Positions 14,654 to 22,927 of a DNA stretch of 64,000 nt are shown one piece after another. Every line of letters starts with the position of its first letter. The stretch's first letter is position 1. The notes under the pieces are model-generated. The model was not told the origin of the DNA. It did no database searches and saw only the letters and a list, made by a program, of their open reading frames with translations. This DNA is from Rhizobium mesosinicum (GTDB lineage: Bacteria > Pseudomonadota > Alphaproteobacteria > Rhizobiales > Rhizobiaceae): the NCBI RefSeq assembly GCF_019511345.1, contig NZ_JAEUAK010000009.1:1-64000 (forward strand). The letters are read 5' to 3'. A program made the position numbers and the translations under genes.

Positions 14654-16870
14654 TCAGCCCCCGATCGAGAAGAATTTCAGCGCCTGCGGCGTGACATGCA
14701 CATATGTCGCGCCGGGCTCGTCGGGAGCGCGATTACGATAGACATTGCCGCAGACCATCCTGTCGAGGAAATAACCCGGGAATTTCTCGCAGAGCCAGTC
14801 TCCCTTGATCTCGACGGTGCCGGTAATATTCGTGTTGGCGCTGCGATAGGCGGTATTGCCCGCTTTGTCGAAGAACTGGACGAATTGCGTGCCGTTGCGG
14901 TGCTTGCCGGTCCAGCTCTTGTCACTGATAAGATCGCGCAACTGCTCGCCGGTGACCTGATCGGCCTTCTCGCCCTGAAACCCAAAGGGCCATTCGGGAA
15001 TTCCCGCTTTCTGCAGCCTGCTCAAATGCAGGTTCAGATCGTCCTTGCGCCAGTAGTCGTAGAGATAGCTGTAATAGGTCAGATTGCTTTCGGGAAAAAG
15101 CGCCAGCAGCTTTGTCTTTTCCTGCAGGCTGCGCTTCGGGTCGCCATCCTCTATATAGGCGGCAGTCAGGAATTCGCGCGCAGCCTCCGCATTGGGAAGT
15201 GCGTCGCGGGCCGCCTCCATCAGCGAGATCGACCGGTCGTCATCACCGATGATGTAGAAGACGATACCCGCCAGCAACTGGAAGCCGGATGATGGCGAAG
15301 GATCGAAGCGCAACGCCTTTTCCATTTCGGCGGTCGCCTGGTCATGATTGCCGATATGAGCGAGCACGAGGGCCAGATTGCCATTGGCTTCCGCGTCGCT
15401 CGGCTGCGCCTGCACGGCACGGTTCGCCGATGTCAGCGCCTCCGTCTGGCGCCCGTCAACCAGCTGCAGGAGGGCAAGGACCGTATGCGCCCGCGCATTG
15501 TTCGGATCGATCTTCAATGCCTGCCCAGCCGCATCATAGGCAATCTTGCGGGCCACGGCCGCCGACCAGAGAATATTGTAGTCGTTGCGCCAGACATCGA
15601 CGGCGATGCGCGCGATCCCCGCATGCGCATCGGCAAAGTTCGGATCGAGGTCGATCGCCTTCTGGTAATAGGACAGCGCCTCGCGGTAGGTCCCCACGTC
15701 TCCATAGGTGAGGCCCGCCTGCTCGGCGCGCATGTAGTAATCGTAGGCCTCGAGATTCTCCGTGGGTATCTGCGCCAGTTGCGTGCGCTCGCCCTCGCTG
15801 AGCCTGATCGCAAGTGCTGCGATGATCTTGCTGATGACATCATCCTGGACCGCGAAAAGATCGGCATATTCGCGGTCGTAGCGCTCGGCCCAGAGGGAAA
15901 GGCCGCTCAGCGCATCGATCAGTTTGACATTGATGCGTAATCGTGAGCCCGCCCGCTGCAGCGTCCCTTCAAGGACGTAGTGAACACCAAGCTCCGCCGC
16001 CACATCCTGAATCTTGCCGCCATCATCGCGAACCGCAAAGACGGAGTGACGCGCGATGACGAAGAGGCCGGAGACTTTCGACAGTTCCGTAATCAGATCA
16101 TCGGTCAGCCCTTCTGCAAGATGATCGTGCTCGACGTCGCCGCTGACATTGATGAAGGGCAATACGGCAACAGAGGGCTTGTCCGGCAAAGGATAGGCAA
16201 AGCGCTGGGTCAACGACGGGGTTTCGAGCAGCGCCCACGGCTGCCGCCACAGCGCCGCTCCGGCCAGAATGAGCACGATAGCAGCAGCAGCCATTGCCGC
16301 GATGCGCCGGCGGCTGAAATATTTTCGCAGATTGCTGGACTTCTTTGCTGCCGCCGGATTGAACACGACGCGATAGACGCGCACGGGTTCAGCAATGCTT
16401 TTGACCCTTTGCTCGCCGAGGGAAACGAAAGCCACATCAAGCTTCGATTTCACCTGGTCGTAGGCTGGCCCGGAAATCGCTATTCCGCCGGGTTCGGCGA
16501 GCGACTGCATGCGGTCGGCCAGGTTGACGCCGTCACCATGAATATCGTCGCCCTCGACGATGATATCTCCAAGATTGATACCGATTCGGAAATCGAGACG
16601 ACGATCGGCCGGGATCTCCGCATTATGCTTCGCCTTCAGCTTCTGCACATCCACTGCGCAGCGCACGGCATCGACGACGCTGTGAAACTCCACCAGCAAT
16701 CCGTCGCCCATGGTCTTGACCAGCCGCCCGCTATGCTCGGCTATCGAGGGCTCGACGACTTCCCTCATGTCCGCCTGGAAACGCAGACGCGTCCCCTCCT
16801 CATCGGCCTGGCTTAAACGGCCATAGCCTACGACATCGGCAATCAGGACGGCTGCAAGGCGACGCTCCAT
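14654..16870 (-). CDS. Class III adenylate cyclase with TPR domain
   Basis: A 738-residue signalling enzyme that should make cAMP. Residues 1-170 are the catalytic domain with metal Asp in 'LIADVVGYGRL' and 'TMGDGLLVEF', plus 'RIGINLGDII' and 'GDGVNLADRMQS'. A membrane helix follows at about 203-222. Next is a TolB-like 'KPSVAVLPFINVSGD ... GLTDDLITELS' module, and then several tetratricopeptide repeats. Similar rhizobial cyclases exist in many copies and answer environmental or plant cues. It is convergent with the YHS gene with no spacer. A second cyclase lies only 2.3 kb away. Confidence 0.88.
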   Translation of the reverse strand: MERRLAAVLIADVVGYGRLSQADEEGTRLRFQADMREVVEPSIAEHSGRLVKTMGDGLLVEFHSVVDAVRCAVDVQKLKAKHNAEIPADRRLDFRIGINLGDIIVEGDDIHGDGVNLADRMQSLAEPGGIAISGPAYDQVKSKLDVAFVSLGEQRVKSIAEPVRVYRVVFNPAAAKKSSNLRKYFSRRRIAAMAAAAIVLILAGAALWRQPWALLETPSLTQRFAYPLPDKPSVAVLPFINVSGDVEHDHLAEGLTDDLITELSKVSGLFVIARHSVFAVRDDGGKIQDVAAELGVHYVLEGTLQRAGSRLRINVKLIDALSGLSLWAERYDREYADLFAVQDDVISKIIAALAIRLSEGERTQLAQIPTENLEAYDYYMRAEQAGLTYGDVGTYREALSYYQKAIDLDPNFADAHAGIARIAVDVWRNDYNILWSAAVARKIAYDAAGQALKIDPNNARAHTVLALLQLVDGRQTEALTSANRAVQAQPSDAEANGNLALVLAHIGNHDQATAEMEKALRFDPSPSSGFQLLAGIVFYIIGDDDRSISLMEAARDALPNAEAAREFLTAAYIEDGDPKRSLQEKTKLLALFPESNLTYYSYLYDYWRKDDLNLHLSRLQKAGIPEWPFGFQGEKADQVTGEQLRDLISDKSWTGKHRNGTQFVQFFDKAGNTAYRSANTNITGTVEIKGDWLCEKFPGYFLDRMVCGNVYRNRAPDEPGATYVHVTPQALKFFSIGG

Positions 16871-16980
16871 GTCAGTCTCTTCCCTGGAAAGGACGACGGC
16901 GGCATCTTACAGTACCGCTCTACCCGATACCATTGACGGTTGAGAGGAAGGTCTTCAGCCTGTCGCATGGCGAGGCCGCA

Positions 16981-16998
16981 ATGTCATATCACTGTCAT
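16981..16998 (+). promoter_or_regulatory. Pho box (PhoB site)
   Basis: ATGTCATATCACTGTCAT consists of two direct TGTCAT repeats 11 bases apart and matches 16 of 18 positions of the Pho box consensus (CTGTCAT-A/T-rich 4-CTGTCAT). The orientation points to the plus-strand ORF at 17097. The opposite cyclase gene starts at 16870. Confidence 0.6.
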
Positions 16999-17096
16999 AT
17001 TCTGCATAGGTGGCATGCCAAAATGCCCATTGTTGCAGCACCGCGCACAAATTATATGCTCGCCGGCCAACAAAAATAACAAAAGTGAACTTTGCT

Positions 17097-17243
17097 ATGC
17101 ACTTGATTTTCAAACGCCGCAAAAGCGGCCTCATGCGACGGATCGTCAATGGCCTTGGTTCTGCCCAGCAGCGCTATCGTGATGCGCGCGAGGCAAGGAA
17201 GACCGCGATCCACCCTTCGTTTCTGGACGATTTCGGCATCTGA
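17097..17243 (+). CDS. Basic small protein, 48 residues
   Basis: Unrecognised small, strongly basic protein with a helical middle and the C-terminus 'IHPSFLDDFGI'. The ATG at 17097 has only a weak upstream site. It is chosen over a GTG at 17010 because the Pho box at 16981-16998 would place transcription start near or after that GTG. Expression under phosphate starvation is inferred. A hairpin (GCGCTCC/GGAGCGC, about 17249-17271) follows the stop. Confidence 0.5.
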   Translation: MHLIFKRRKSGLMRRIVNGLGSAQQRYRDAREARKTAIHPSFLDDFGI

Positions 17244-17304
17244 CAACGCGGGCGCTCCAGCTTAAGGAGCGCTCGGCCCCCTCGGGCCGGGTCTCATCGC
17301 CCCC

Positions 17305-18648
17305 TCAGGCAGCCTTCTGATCCCCGGATACCATGCCGGTATCCTGCCTCATCTCCCCCTTCTTGAGCATGATTCCGCAGGCAAACGCGACGGCGGAGAA
17401 CACGAAGAAGAACGATTCGCCGATTGCCAGCCGGTTGTTGGAGTTCGACAGGATTGTTCCAAGGAAGAAGAGCGTGACCATCGTATAGGCCAGCAGCGTG
17501 CTGAGGCTGATCAGCCTGGCTCTCCACGCGGCAAAAACTCGGCTGTACATGCCTGTCGCCAATATGGCGAAAACGATGAGGCCGAACAGCCCGTGACGGA
17601 CGAGCATCTCGAAGTAGCCATTATGGAGCAGCGTATAGGGTACGCTGGCATAGGTGGTGGACTGCCAGAGGGTGAGCCAGTGGTTGCCTGCACCGAAGAG
17701 CGGCGCTTGGGCAATTACTTCCGATGCATTCGCCCAGAGTTGCAGCCGCTCGCTCATCGACTCCGGCGTATCTTTTGACGCGATCGCAGCAACGACAGCA
17801 TTCCACATTCCATGCGCAGAGATTTCGGTTTCGATCCGCGCGGTGGCCTCGTAGGTCGGGCCGGCAAACCTCCAGATATCATCGCCGCCGACAAAAAGCG
17901 CTGCTACGAGGAGAGCGACGACGACAGCCCCTACCAGCGCGGCCCGGCGTCTGTTTGCGTAAAGCAGCAGCGAGGCGAGCATGAGGGGGCCGACGAGGAC
18001 AAGGCTCAGCCAGACGCCTTTCGCCTTGGAGCCGTAAATATTGAAAAGACTGAGCGCGATGATGAGCGTCGCGACGGCAAAGATCCAGCTGCCAGAGCGG
18101 CGCGCGAGCTTGCCGGTCTCCCAGGCGTGCAACAGCCAGTAAAAGGCGCCGATCATCAGGAAGCCGCAGCCGATCGCGCCGTGGATCAGGTTGTTGTGGA
18201 AGAGCGGCGAAATACGGTCGTCACCTGCAAGGATCAGCCGATAATCGGTGGAGATCAAGAGGGCGGCAAGGGCGATCGGGAAATAGATCGCAAAGACCGT
18301 TTCGATATGTTTGCGGCTGGAATAAAGCGCGATGCCCACAGCCGGGAAAAACAGCGGAAAGGCGTAGAGCCAGTCGGACGCGCCCTTCTCACCATAAACG
18401 ATCAGGCCGAACAGAAAGCGCAGCAGCGCGTAGGCGCCCCAGGCAACACAGGCATTGGCCAGCCAGTCACGCCTCAGCAGCCAAAGATTCGGCCTGCACC
18501 AGACAAAGGTCGTCCCGATCAGCAGCAGCGCCGCATAGCGATAAGTATCGCTTTCCAGAATGGGAGCCGAAATCAGCAGCAGCCACAGGACGACGAGGAC
18601 GGGCTTGAGGCGGGAGGGCGTGGCGATCGGCTCTTCGCTCGCTACCAT
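17305..18648 (-). CDS. O-antigen ligase / polymerase family protein
   Basis: A 447-residue inner-membrane protein with about ten to twelve hydrophobic helices and a large periplasmic loop in the Wzy_C region ('LQLWANASEVIAQAPLFGAGNHWLTLWQSTTYASVPYTLLHNGYFEML'). The loop holds the His near the GxGxxH motif and the later 'HNGYFE' typical of WaaL/Wzy enzymes. It probably joins or polymerises surface polysaccharide at the periplasmic face. It overlaps the upstream GT25 gene by 7 bases, so the two are one operon. Confidence 0.85.
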   Translation of the reverse strand: MVASEEPIATPSRLKPVLVVLWLLLISAPILESDTYRYAALLLIGTTFVWCRPNLWLLRRDWLANACVAWGAYALLRFLFGLIVYGEKGASDWLYAFPLFFPAVGIALYSSRKHIETVFAIYFPIALAALLISTDYRLILAGDDRISPLFHNNLIHGAIGCGFLMIGAFYWLLHAWETGKLARRSGSWIFAVATLIIALSLFNIYGSKAKGVWLSLVLVGPLMLASLLLYANRRRAALVGAVVVALLVAALFVGGDDIWRFAGPTYEATARIETEISAHGMWNAVVAAIASKDTPESMSERLQLWANASEVIAQAPLFGAGNHWLTLWQSTTYASVPYTLLHNGYFEMLVRHGLFGLIVFAILATGMYSRVFAAWRARLISLSTLLAYTMVTLFFLGTILSNSNNRLAIGESFFFVFSAVAFACGIMLKKGEMRQDTGMVSGDQKAA

Positions 18649-19379
18649 AGAGAATATTGCACCCTTCTAGCATAATCGGCGGCACGAAGCAGATGCGTGA
18701 CGGAGCGGCGTATTCCTTTGAATTTCTGCCGCCTGTAATCGAGCTTCGTCGCGATCGCCGTTTCGTGGCTGTTCGCCCCTAGCTCTATCAGATTGTTCTT
18801 GACCGTAAAGGTATTAACCTCGGTCGACCACCCGCGCTCTAATGCCACATCGAAGGGATAGACCATGACGTTCATGGTCCTCAGAAGCTTCTTGGCACCG
18901 GATCGGGTGACCAGATAGCATGCGGCCGAACCCTGCGGCCCGTGGATGCAGCGGCCGATGGCATCCCCGAATTTCGTCGTTGCCTTCTGCATGAAGCCCT
19001 TGGACCGGTGGTTAAGCAACTTGACCAGTTCGGCTTTCGGAATGGCAGCAAGCACAGCCTCTGCACGTTCTAGCAGATCGGCCCGCAGTTCCACGTCATC
19101 TTCCATGATGATCGCCGCATCGTTGCTGCTGTCGAGAAACTCGGTGAGCGCCTTGACGTGACTGCGATAGCAGCCGTGCTCGCCTGGCAGATAGTTCCTG
19201 CCATTGCGAAGAAGAAATTGCCGCTTGTTGATGTCAGCCTTGTCGTGCGGCTGGATCTGCGCGCCATCCACCCCGGATATCCTGACGACGTCGAGCGCCA
19301 GCGAATTGGCTTTGCGCGAAAGCCCTTCCCAGCGAGCGACGGAGCGGTTCAGGTTGATGACATAGGCACCGATTTTCAT
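18642..19379 (-). CDS. Glycosyltransferase family 25 protein
   Basis: A 245-residue cytoplasmic glycosyltransferase of the LPS-modifying GT25 family. Visible motifs are 'AYVINLNRSVARWEGL' at the N-terminus, 'GEHGCYRSHVKAL', the catalytic-type 'AIIMEDDVEL' with the acidic EDD, and 'GSAACYLVTRSGAKKLL'. It adds a sugar to LPS or another surface glycan. The upstream ribosome site is weak. It is the first gene of the operon with the O-antigen ligase. Confidence 0.87.
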   Translation of the reverse strand: MKIGAYVINLNRSVARWEGLSRKANSLALDVVRISGVDGAQIQPHDKADINKRQFLLRNGRNYLPGEHGCYRSHVKALTEFLDSSNDAAIIMEDDVELRADLLERAEAVLAAIPKAELVKLLNHRSKGFMQKATTKFGDAIGRCIHGPQGSAACYLVTRSGAKKLLRTMNVMVYPFDVALERGWSTEVNTFTVKNNLIELGANSHETAIATKLDYRRQKFKGIRRSVTHLLRAADYARRVQYSLW

Positions 19380-19609
19380 ATAAAGCGAAACTTCAGCATG
19401 AGACAGGAATGCGGGCCTTTATAAGTCGAGGCTTAACCGCGGGCAACATCCGCACGCCCATGTTAGCTACCATGCGTTGATTACCCCCTACACCCTTTAG
19501 TCGAAAGCAATCCTAGTGATAAAGCAATTCTCATATCGATTCCTGCCGCAATAGCTTCACAATCCGCAGACACAAAGCTCGCAGGGACGCAAACAGCCGA
19601 GGAACAAAC

Positions 19610-20353
19610 ATGGCGCCGAACTACACCAAGACTGCCCTTCTGACAGCCTTTCTGAGCCTGCCGCTTGCGGCATCCGCTCCGCTTCTAGCGCAGGAGAATC
19701 GGCCGCGCGAAGCGGTCATCACCGTGTCCGGAGAGGGCGAATCGGCATTGGCTCCCGATATGGCCGTCGTCAATCTCGCCGTGGTCAAACAGGCAAAGAC
19801 CGCCCGCGAAGCGCTCGACGAAAACAACAAGGCGATGAGCGAGGTGCTGGCCGCACTGAAAAAGAGCGGCATTGCCGACCGCGACCTCCAGACCTCGGGC
19901 TTTTCGATCCAGCCGCAGTACAACTACCCGCAGCCGGTCGACAACCAGCCGCAGCCGCCGCAGCTGATCGGCTATCAGACCAGCAATTCGGTCACCGTTC
20001 GCGTCCGCGACCTGTCCAAACTGGGCGAGATCATGGATCAGTCCGTCACGCTCGGCATCAATCAGGGCGGCGATATCCAGTTCACCAACGACAAGCCGGA
20101 AGCAGCCTTGGAGGCAGCCCGCAAGAACGCTGTCGCCAACGCGATCAAGAAGGCGAAGACCTTGAGCGAAGCCGCCGGCGTGAAGGTCGGCCGCGTCGTC
20201 GAGATCAGCGAGAATGTCGTGCGCCCGATGCCGCAGCCGGTCTACCGCGCCGCGATGATGAAGGAAGCCTCAGATGTCGCCGCCGTTCCCGTCCAGGGCG
20301 GCGAGAACAGCTACAATGTCACCGTCAGCGTGACTTTCGCAATCGAGCAGTAA
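19610..20353 (+). CDS. SIMPL domain (DUF541) periplasmic protein
   Basis: A 247-residue exported protein. The signal peptide (residues 1-27) ends at the AQE region; the SIMPL domain follows: 'ITVSGEGESALAPDMAVVNLAVV', 'GIADRDLQTSGFSIQPQYNY' and a C-terminal 'YNVTVSVTFAIE'. SIMPL proteins form periplasmic oligomers and have been linked to oxidative stress tolerance; the exact function is unknown. The ATG follows GAGGAA. A strong terminator lies about 50 bases after the stop. Confidence 0.88.
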   Translation: MAPNYTKTALLTAFLSLPLAASAPLLAQENRPREAVITVSGEGESALAPDMAVVNLAVVKQAKTAREALDENNKAMSEVLAALKKSGIADRDLQTSGFSIQPQYNYPQPVDNQPQPPQLIGYQTSNSVTVRVRDLSKLGEIMDQSVTLGINQGGDIQFTNDKPEAALEAARKNAVANAIKKAKTLSEAAGVKVGRVVEISENVVRPMPQPVYRAAMMKEASDVAAVPVQGGENSYNVTVSVTFAIEQ

Positions 20354-20405
20354 ACTTCGGAGGGCGCTTCGGCGCCCCTCTCCCAAAGGAAAAGCAGCTC
20401 AAAAG

Positions 20406-20439
20406 AAAACCGCCCTGCTGTCAGCAAGGGCGGTTTTTT
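20406..20439. terminator. Intrinsic terminator, bidirectional
   Basis: AAAACCGCCCTGC pairs with GCAAGGGCGGTTTT around a short loop and is followed by T's on the plus strand and by A's (T's on minus) upstream. It can serve both the SIMPL gene and the convergent small secreted gene ending at 20467. Confidence 0.85.
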
Positions 20440-20466
20440 ATGCGATGGACGATCGTGCGCCTGGTT

Positions 20467-20847
20467 TTAGCGGCGCAGGAGCGGGCAACCGCGAACGTTG
20501 CCGAAGGTCATCTCGCTCGGGCCGCGGCGGCTCCAGCCCTGCACGATGACACGGCGCGGGGTGATATCGACGACGCGCGTACGGCGCAGGCCGTAATCCT
20601 CGGCGATGTTTTCCGCCATGCGCGGATCGCAGCCGCGCGGCGGACGCCCGTAACCCGGTGGGGGCAGAGGCGGACGGCCATAACCCGGCGGCGGTGGTGG
20701 CGGACGGCGCCAATCCGGCGGAGGCGGACCACCGTCCGGTTCGCCAATAATGATATTCACCTGTGCTGCAGCCGGCGCAACGGTGCCGGCCAGCGCAGCA
20801 GCGGAAAGAAGGGCGGCAAGCCCCGCCTTCGCCAGAAACTGCATCAT
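20467..20847 (-). CDS. Small secreted basic protein, paralogue A
   Basis: A 126-residue exported protein of unknown function. The signal peptide is about residues 1-27 (cleavage after AAA). A Pro/Gly-rich linker with repeated 'PPPGYGRPP' units follows, then a C-terminal domain 'GLRRTRVVDITPRRVIVQG', '..RRGPSEMTFGNVRGCPL'. The same domain ends the neighbouring protein at 20995-21303. The two conserved cysteines may form a disulphide in the periplasm. ATGs at 20847 and 20844 are adjacent; AGGA lies upstream. Confidence 0.75.
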   Translation of the reverse strand: MMQFLAKAGLAALLSAAALAGTVAPAAAQVNIIIGEPDGGPPPPDWRRPPPPPPGYGRPPLPPPGYGRPPRGCDPRMAENIAEDYGLRRTRVVDITPRRVIVQGWSRRGPSEMTFGNVRGCPLLRR

Positions 20848-20994
20848 GAAAAGATCCTCGTGGTTGGTAGCCGCGGGCAACTGCCGGAGCTGTTCCGGAA
20901 TCACTTACACACAGTTCTGAGAGAACACGGGCGAAAGCGTCGCGGTCAAGGCAAAACGGCCGGAGCTCGAGTTTTCCGGCTCCGGCCGAACGAA

Positions 20995-21303
20995 TTAGCG
21001 GTACATGAGCGGGCAGCCGCGCACATTGGCGAAGGCCATGCGGTCCCAGCCACGGCGGTCGCGGCCCGCGACGACGACACGGCGCGGCGTGATCTTGGAA
21101 ATGCGCACGTCTCGCAGGCCGGAATAGCGGGCCTTGCGGATGGCCTGCATCGGCGAGCAGCCACGAACCGGCGGGCGGTGATAATACTGCGCCTTGACAA
21201 CGAAATCCGTCTGGGGCGCAGCGAAAGCGGCGGAGCCAGCAAGCGGAATGGAACTCAAAGCGAGCAGTGCGGCGAGCGAAGCCTTGGCAAGGAAATGCGA
21301 CAT
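20995..21303 (-). CDS. Small secreted basic protein, paralogue B
   Basis: A 102-residue exported protein related to the downstream gene at 20467-20847. It has a signal peptide (about 1-28), then the shared domain 'RGCSPMQAIRKARYSGLRDVRISKITPRRVVV', '..RRGWDRMAFANVRGCPL'. It lacks the Pro-rich linker. The start follows a GAGGAG-type site. A 147-base gap separates the pair, so each may have its own promoter. The pair arose by tandem duplication; the function is unknown. Confidence 0.75.
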   Translation of the reverse strand: MSHFLAKASLAALLALSSIPLAGSAAFAAPQTDFVVKAQYYHRPPVRGCSPMQAIRKARYSGLRDVRISKITPRRVVVAGRDRRGWDRMAFANVRGCPLMYR

Positions 21304-21425
21304 TGGGTTTTTCTCCTCGTGGTGTTTCCTCGATCTCCCTCTTGGGATTGTCGCAAGACTAAACGCACGAAGCTGAATGCCGTTCGAACCATCCATTCAG
21401 TTGGCATTCACAAGGCGTAATGATT

Positions 21426-21848
21426 TCACGGACTCAAATGCAGCACCACGTCGCGCCGGTGCGGACGGTCACGGTGCTCGAAGAGATAGATGCCTTGCCA
21501 GGTGCCGAGTACCAATCGACCGCGACTGATGGGAATGCTGATCGAAACCTGAGTAAGTGCCGCCTTGATATGAGCAGGCATATCGTCCGGTCCCTCTGTC
21601 GTATGCACGACCCACTGCATTGATGGATCGGATGACGGCGGCACGAGGCGACGAAAAAAGCTGTTGAGGTCCGTCTTCACATCGGGATCCGCGTTTTCCT
21701 GAATGAGCAGCGAACAGGAGGTATGGCGCACGAAAACCGTCAGCAGCCCCTCCTCCATGCCGGACTGTCGCACGAAGGTTCGGGCTTGATCGGTGAATTC
21801 GTAGAGGCCCTGACCACGGGTGGAAAGCGTAAGCATCGTCTGGGGCAA
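21426..21848 (-). CDS. YjbQ family protein (UPF0047)
   Basis: A 140-residue protein of the YjbQ/UPF0047 family, described as a secondary thiamine-phosphate synthase-type fold. Conserved pieces are 'GLLTVFVRHTSCSLLIQENADPDVKTDL', 'HTTEGPDDMPAHIKAALTQ' and 'GTWQGIYLFEHR'. Conserved His and Asp residues suggest metal or phosphate binding. A TTG start at 21848 is chosen because GGAG lies 6 bases before it; the ATG at 21836 is an alternative. It is a single gene with no clear operon partner. Confidence 0.85.
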   Translation of the reverse strand: MPQTMLTLSTRGQGLYEFTDQARTFVRQSGMEEGLLTVFVRHTSCSLLIQENADPDVKTDLNSFFRRLVPPSSDPSMQWVVHTTEGPDDMPAHIKAALTQVSISIPISRGRLVLGTWQGIYLFEHRDRPHRRDVVLHLSP

Positions 21849-21919
21849 GGCAGTCTCCGTCGCAGATTGTCTCTCGCGAGGTGGCGCGCCTTGCCCTCGA
21901 AGTCAATGCGGGTCCCATG

Positions 21920-22273
21920 CTAAAGCCGAAGCATTTCCTCGAAGCCGCCGTAGATCATGCGCTTGCCGTCGAAAGGCATCTGCCACTTGTCGCTGGAAAG
22001 GCGCGGATCGGCCATGACTTTTGTATTGATCTCGTCGCGCTGCTGTTTCGATTTGTAGAGGATCCAGGAAAAGACCACCACCTCATCATCCTTGGCCATG
22101 ACGGCACGCGGAAACGAGGTCAATTCGCCGTAGGGCACGTCGTTGCCAAGGCACTCGACATATTCGAGCGCGCCATATTCCTTCCAGATCGACCCGGCAT
22201 AGGCGGAGAATTCCTTGTAGGCATCGACATTCCCGCGGGGAACGGCGACGATGAAACCATCAACGTAGGACAT
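21920..22273 (-). CDS. DUF1428 domain protein
   Basis: A 117-residue protein of the DUF1428 (YbaA-like) family: it begins 'MSYVDGFIVAVPRGNVDAYKEFS', continues 'YGALEYVECLGNDVPYGELTSFP', and ends 'PFDGKRMIYGGFEEML'. The fold is that of a dimeric alpha-beta barrel; the function is unknown. The ATG follows GAGGAG. It is followed by the YjbQ gene 72 bases downstream. Confidence 0.88.
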   Translation of the reverse strand: MSYVDGFIVAVPRGNVDAYKEFSAYAGSIWKEYGALEYVECLGNDVPYGELTSFPRAVMAKDDEVVVFSWILYKSKQQRDEINTKVMADPRLSSDKWQMPFDGKRMIYGGFEEMLRL

Positions 22274-22394
22274 TGCACTTCTCCTCTCGTGTTAACGTCC
22301 GAAGGACGTTCGACGCTGGCCACATCCGACATTGCCGCGTCAATTGACGCCTGCGGCCGATGTGGCAAGGAGATGAAAGCCTTCGGCTGTGCCC

Positions 22395-22793
22395 TTAAAA
22401 CTGCCCCGCTTCCGGCGACGGCAGCTCTTCGATGGAATCGACCCTGTCAGGATAAAAGGCCAGATGGTCCTTGATGTTGGCAACGGCAGGATGGGGTGCC
22501 TCATAGGTCCAGATCGCATTCTTCGAACGGTCGCCGCCATCAGGAATGCTATAGTAGGAGGCATCCCCCTTGTACGGGCAATGGCTCGTGTGGTCGGTGC
22601 GCTCCAGCAGCGACATGTCCACATCCTTGCGTGGAATATATTGCACCGGTGAATAGGAGGCTTCGCGAAGCGTCAGCGCATCATGCGTATCGGCAATCAC
22701 GCGGCCGCCGAGCTTGACGACGACGCGGGAGGGATTGTGTTCGACAGTGATCGGATGATCCGGCCCGGGAATCTTGATCGGCTTGCCTGACAT
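22395..22793 (-). CDS. DUF427 domain protein
   Basis: A 132-residue protein of the DUF427 family: 'ITVEHNPSRVVVKLGGRVIADTHDALTLREASYSPVQYIPRKDVDMSLL' followed by 'HTSHCPYKGDASYYSI' and 'WTYEAPHPAVANIKDHLAFYPDRVD'. The family is of unknown activity and is related to a nucleotidyltransferase-like fold by annotation only. The ATG at 22793 begins the domain and is preferred over an upstream in-frame ATG. Confidence 0.87.
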   Translation of the reverse strand: MSGKPIKIPGPDHPITVEHNPSRVVVKLGGRVIADTHDALTLREASYSPVQYIPRKDVDMSLLERTDHTSHCPYKGDASYYSIPDGGDRSKNAIWTYEAPHPAVANIKDHLAFYPDRVDSIEELPSPEAGQF

Positions 22794-22927
22794 GGATGTC
22801 GTCTCCGGATTGAGTTCGCTCCGAAAGAGATAGGGTACGCAGGCGAGCAACCCAAGGGGCGGCCCCCTCGGCGCTTTGGAAAGAGCGCGGAGGCATCCAC
22901 CTCCGCGGCTCGTGATCTGCTATCCGC

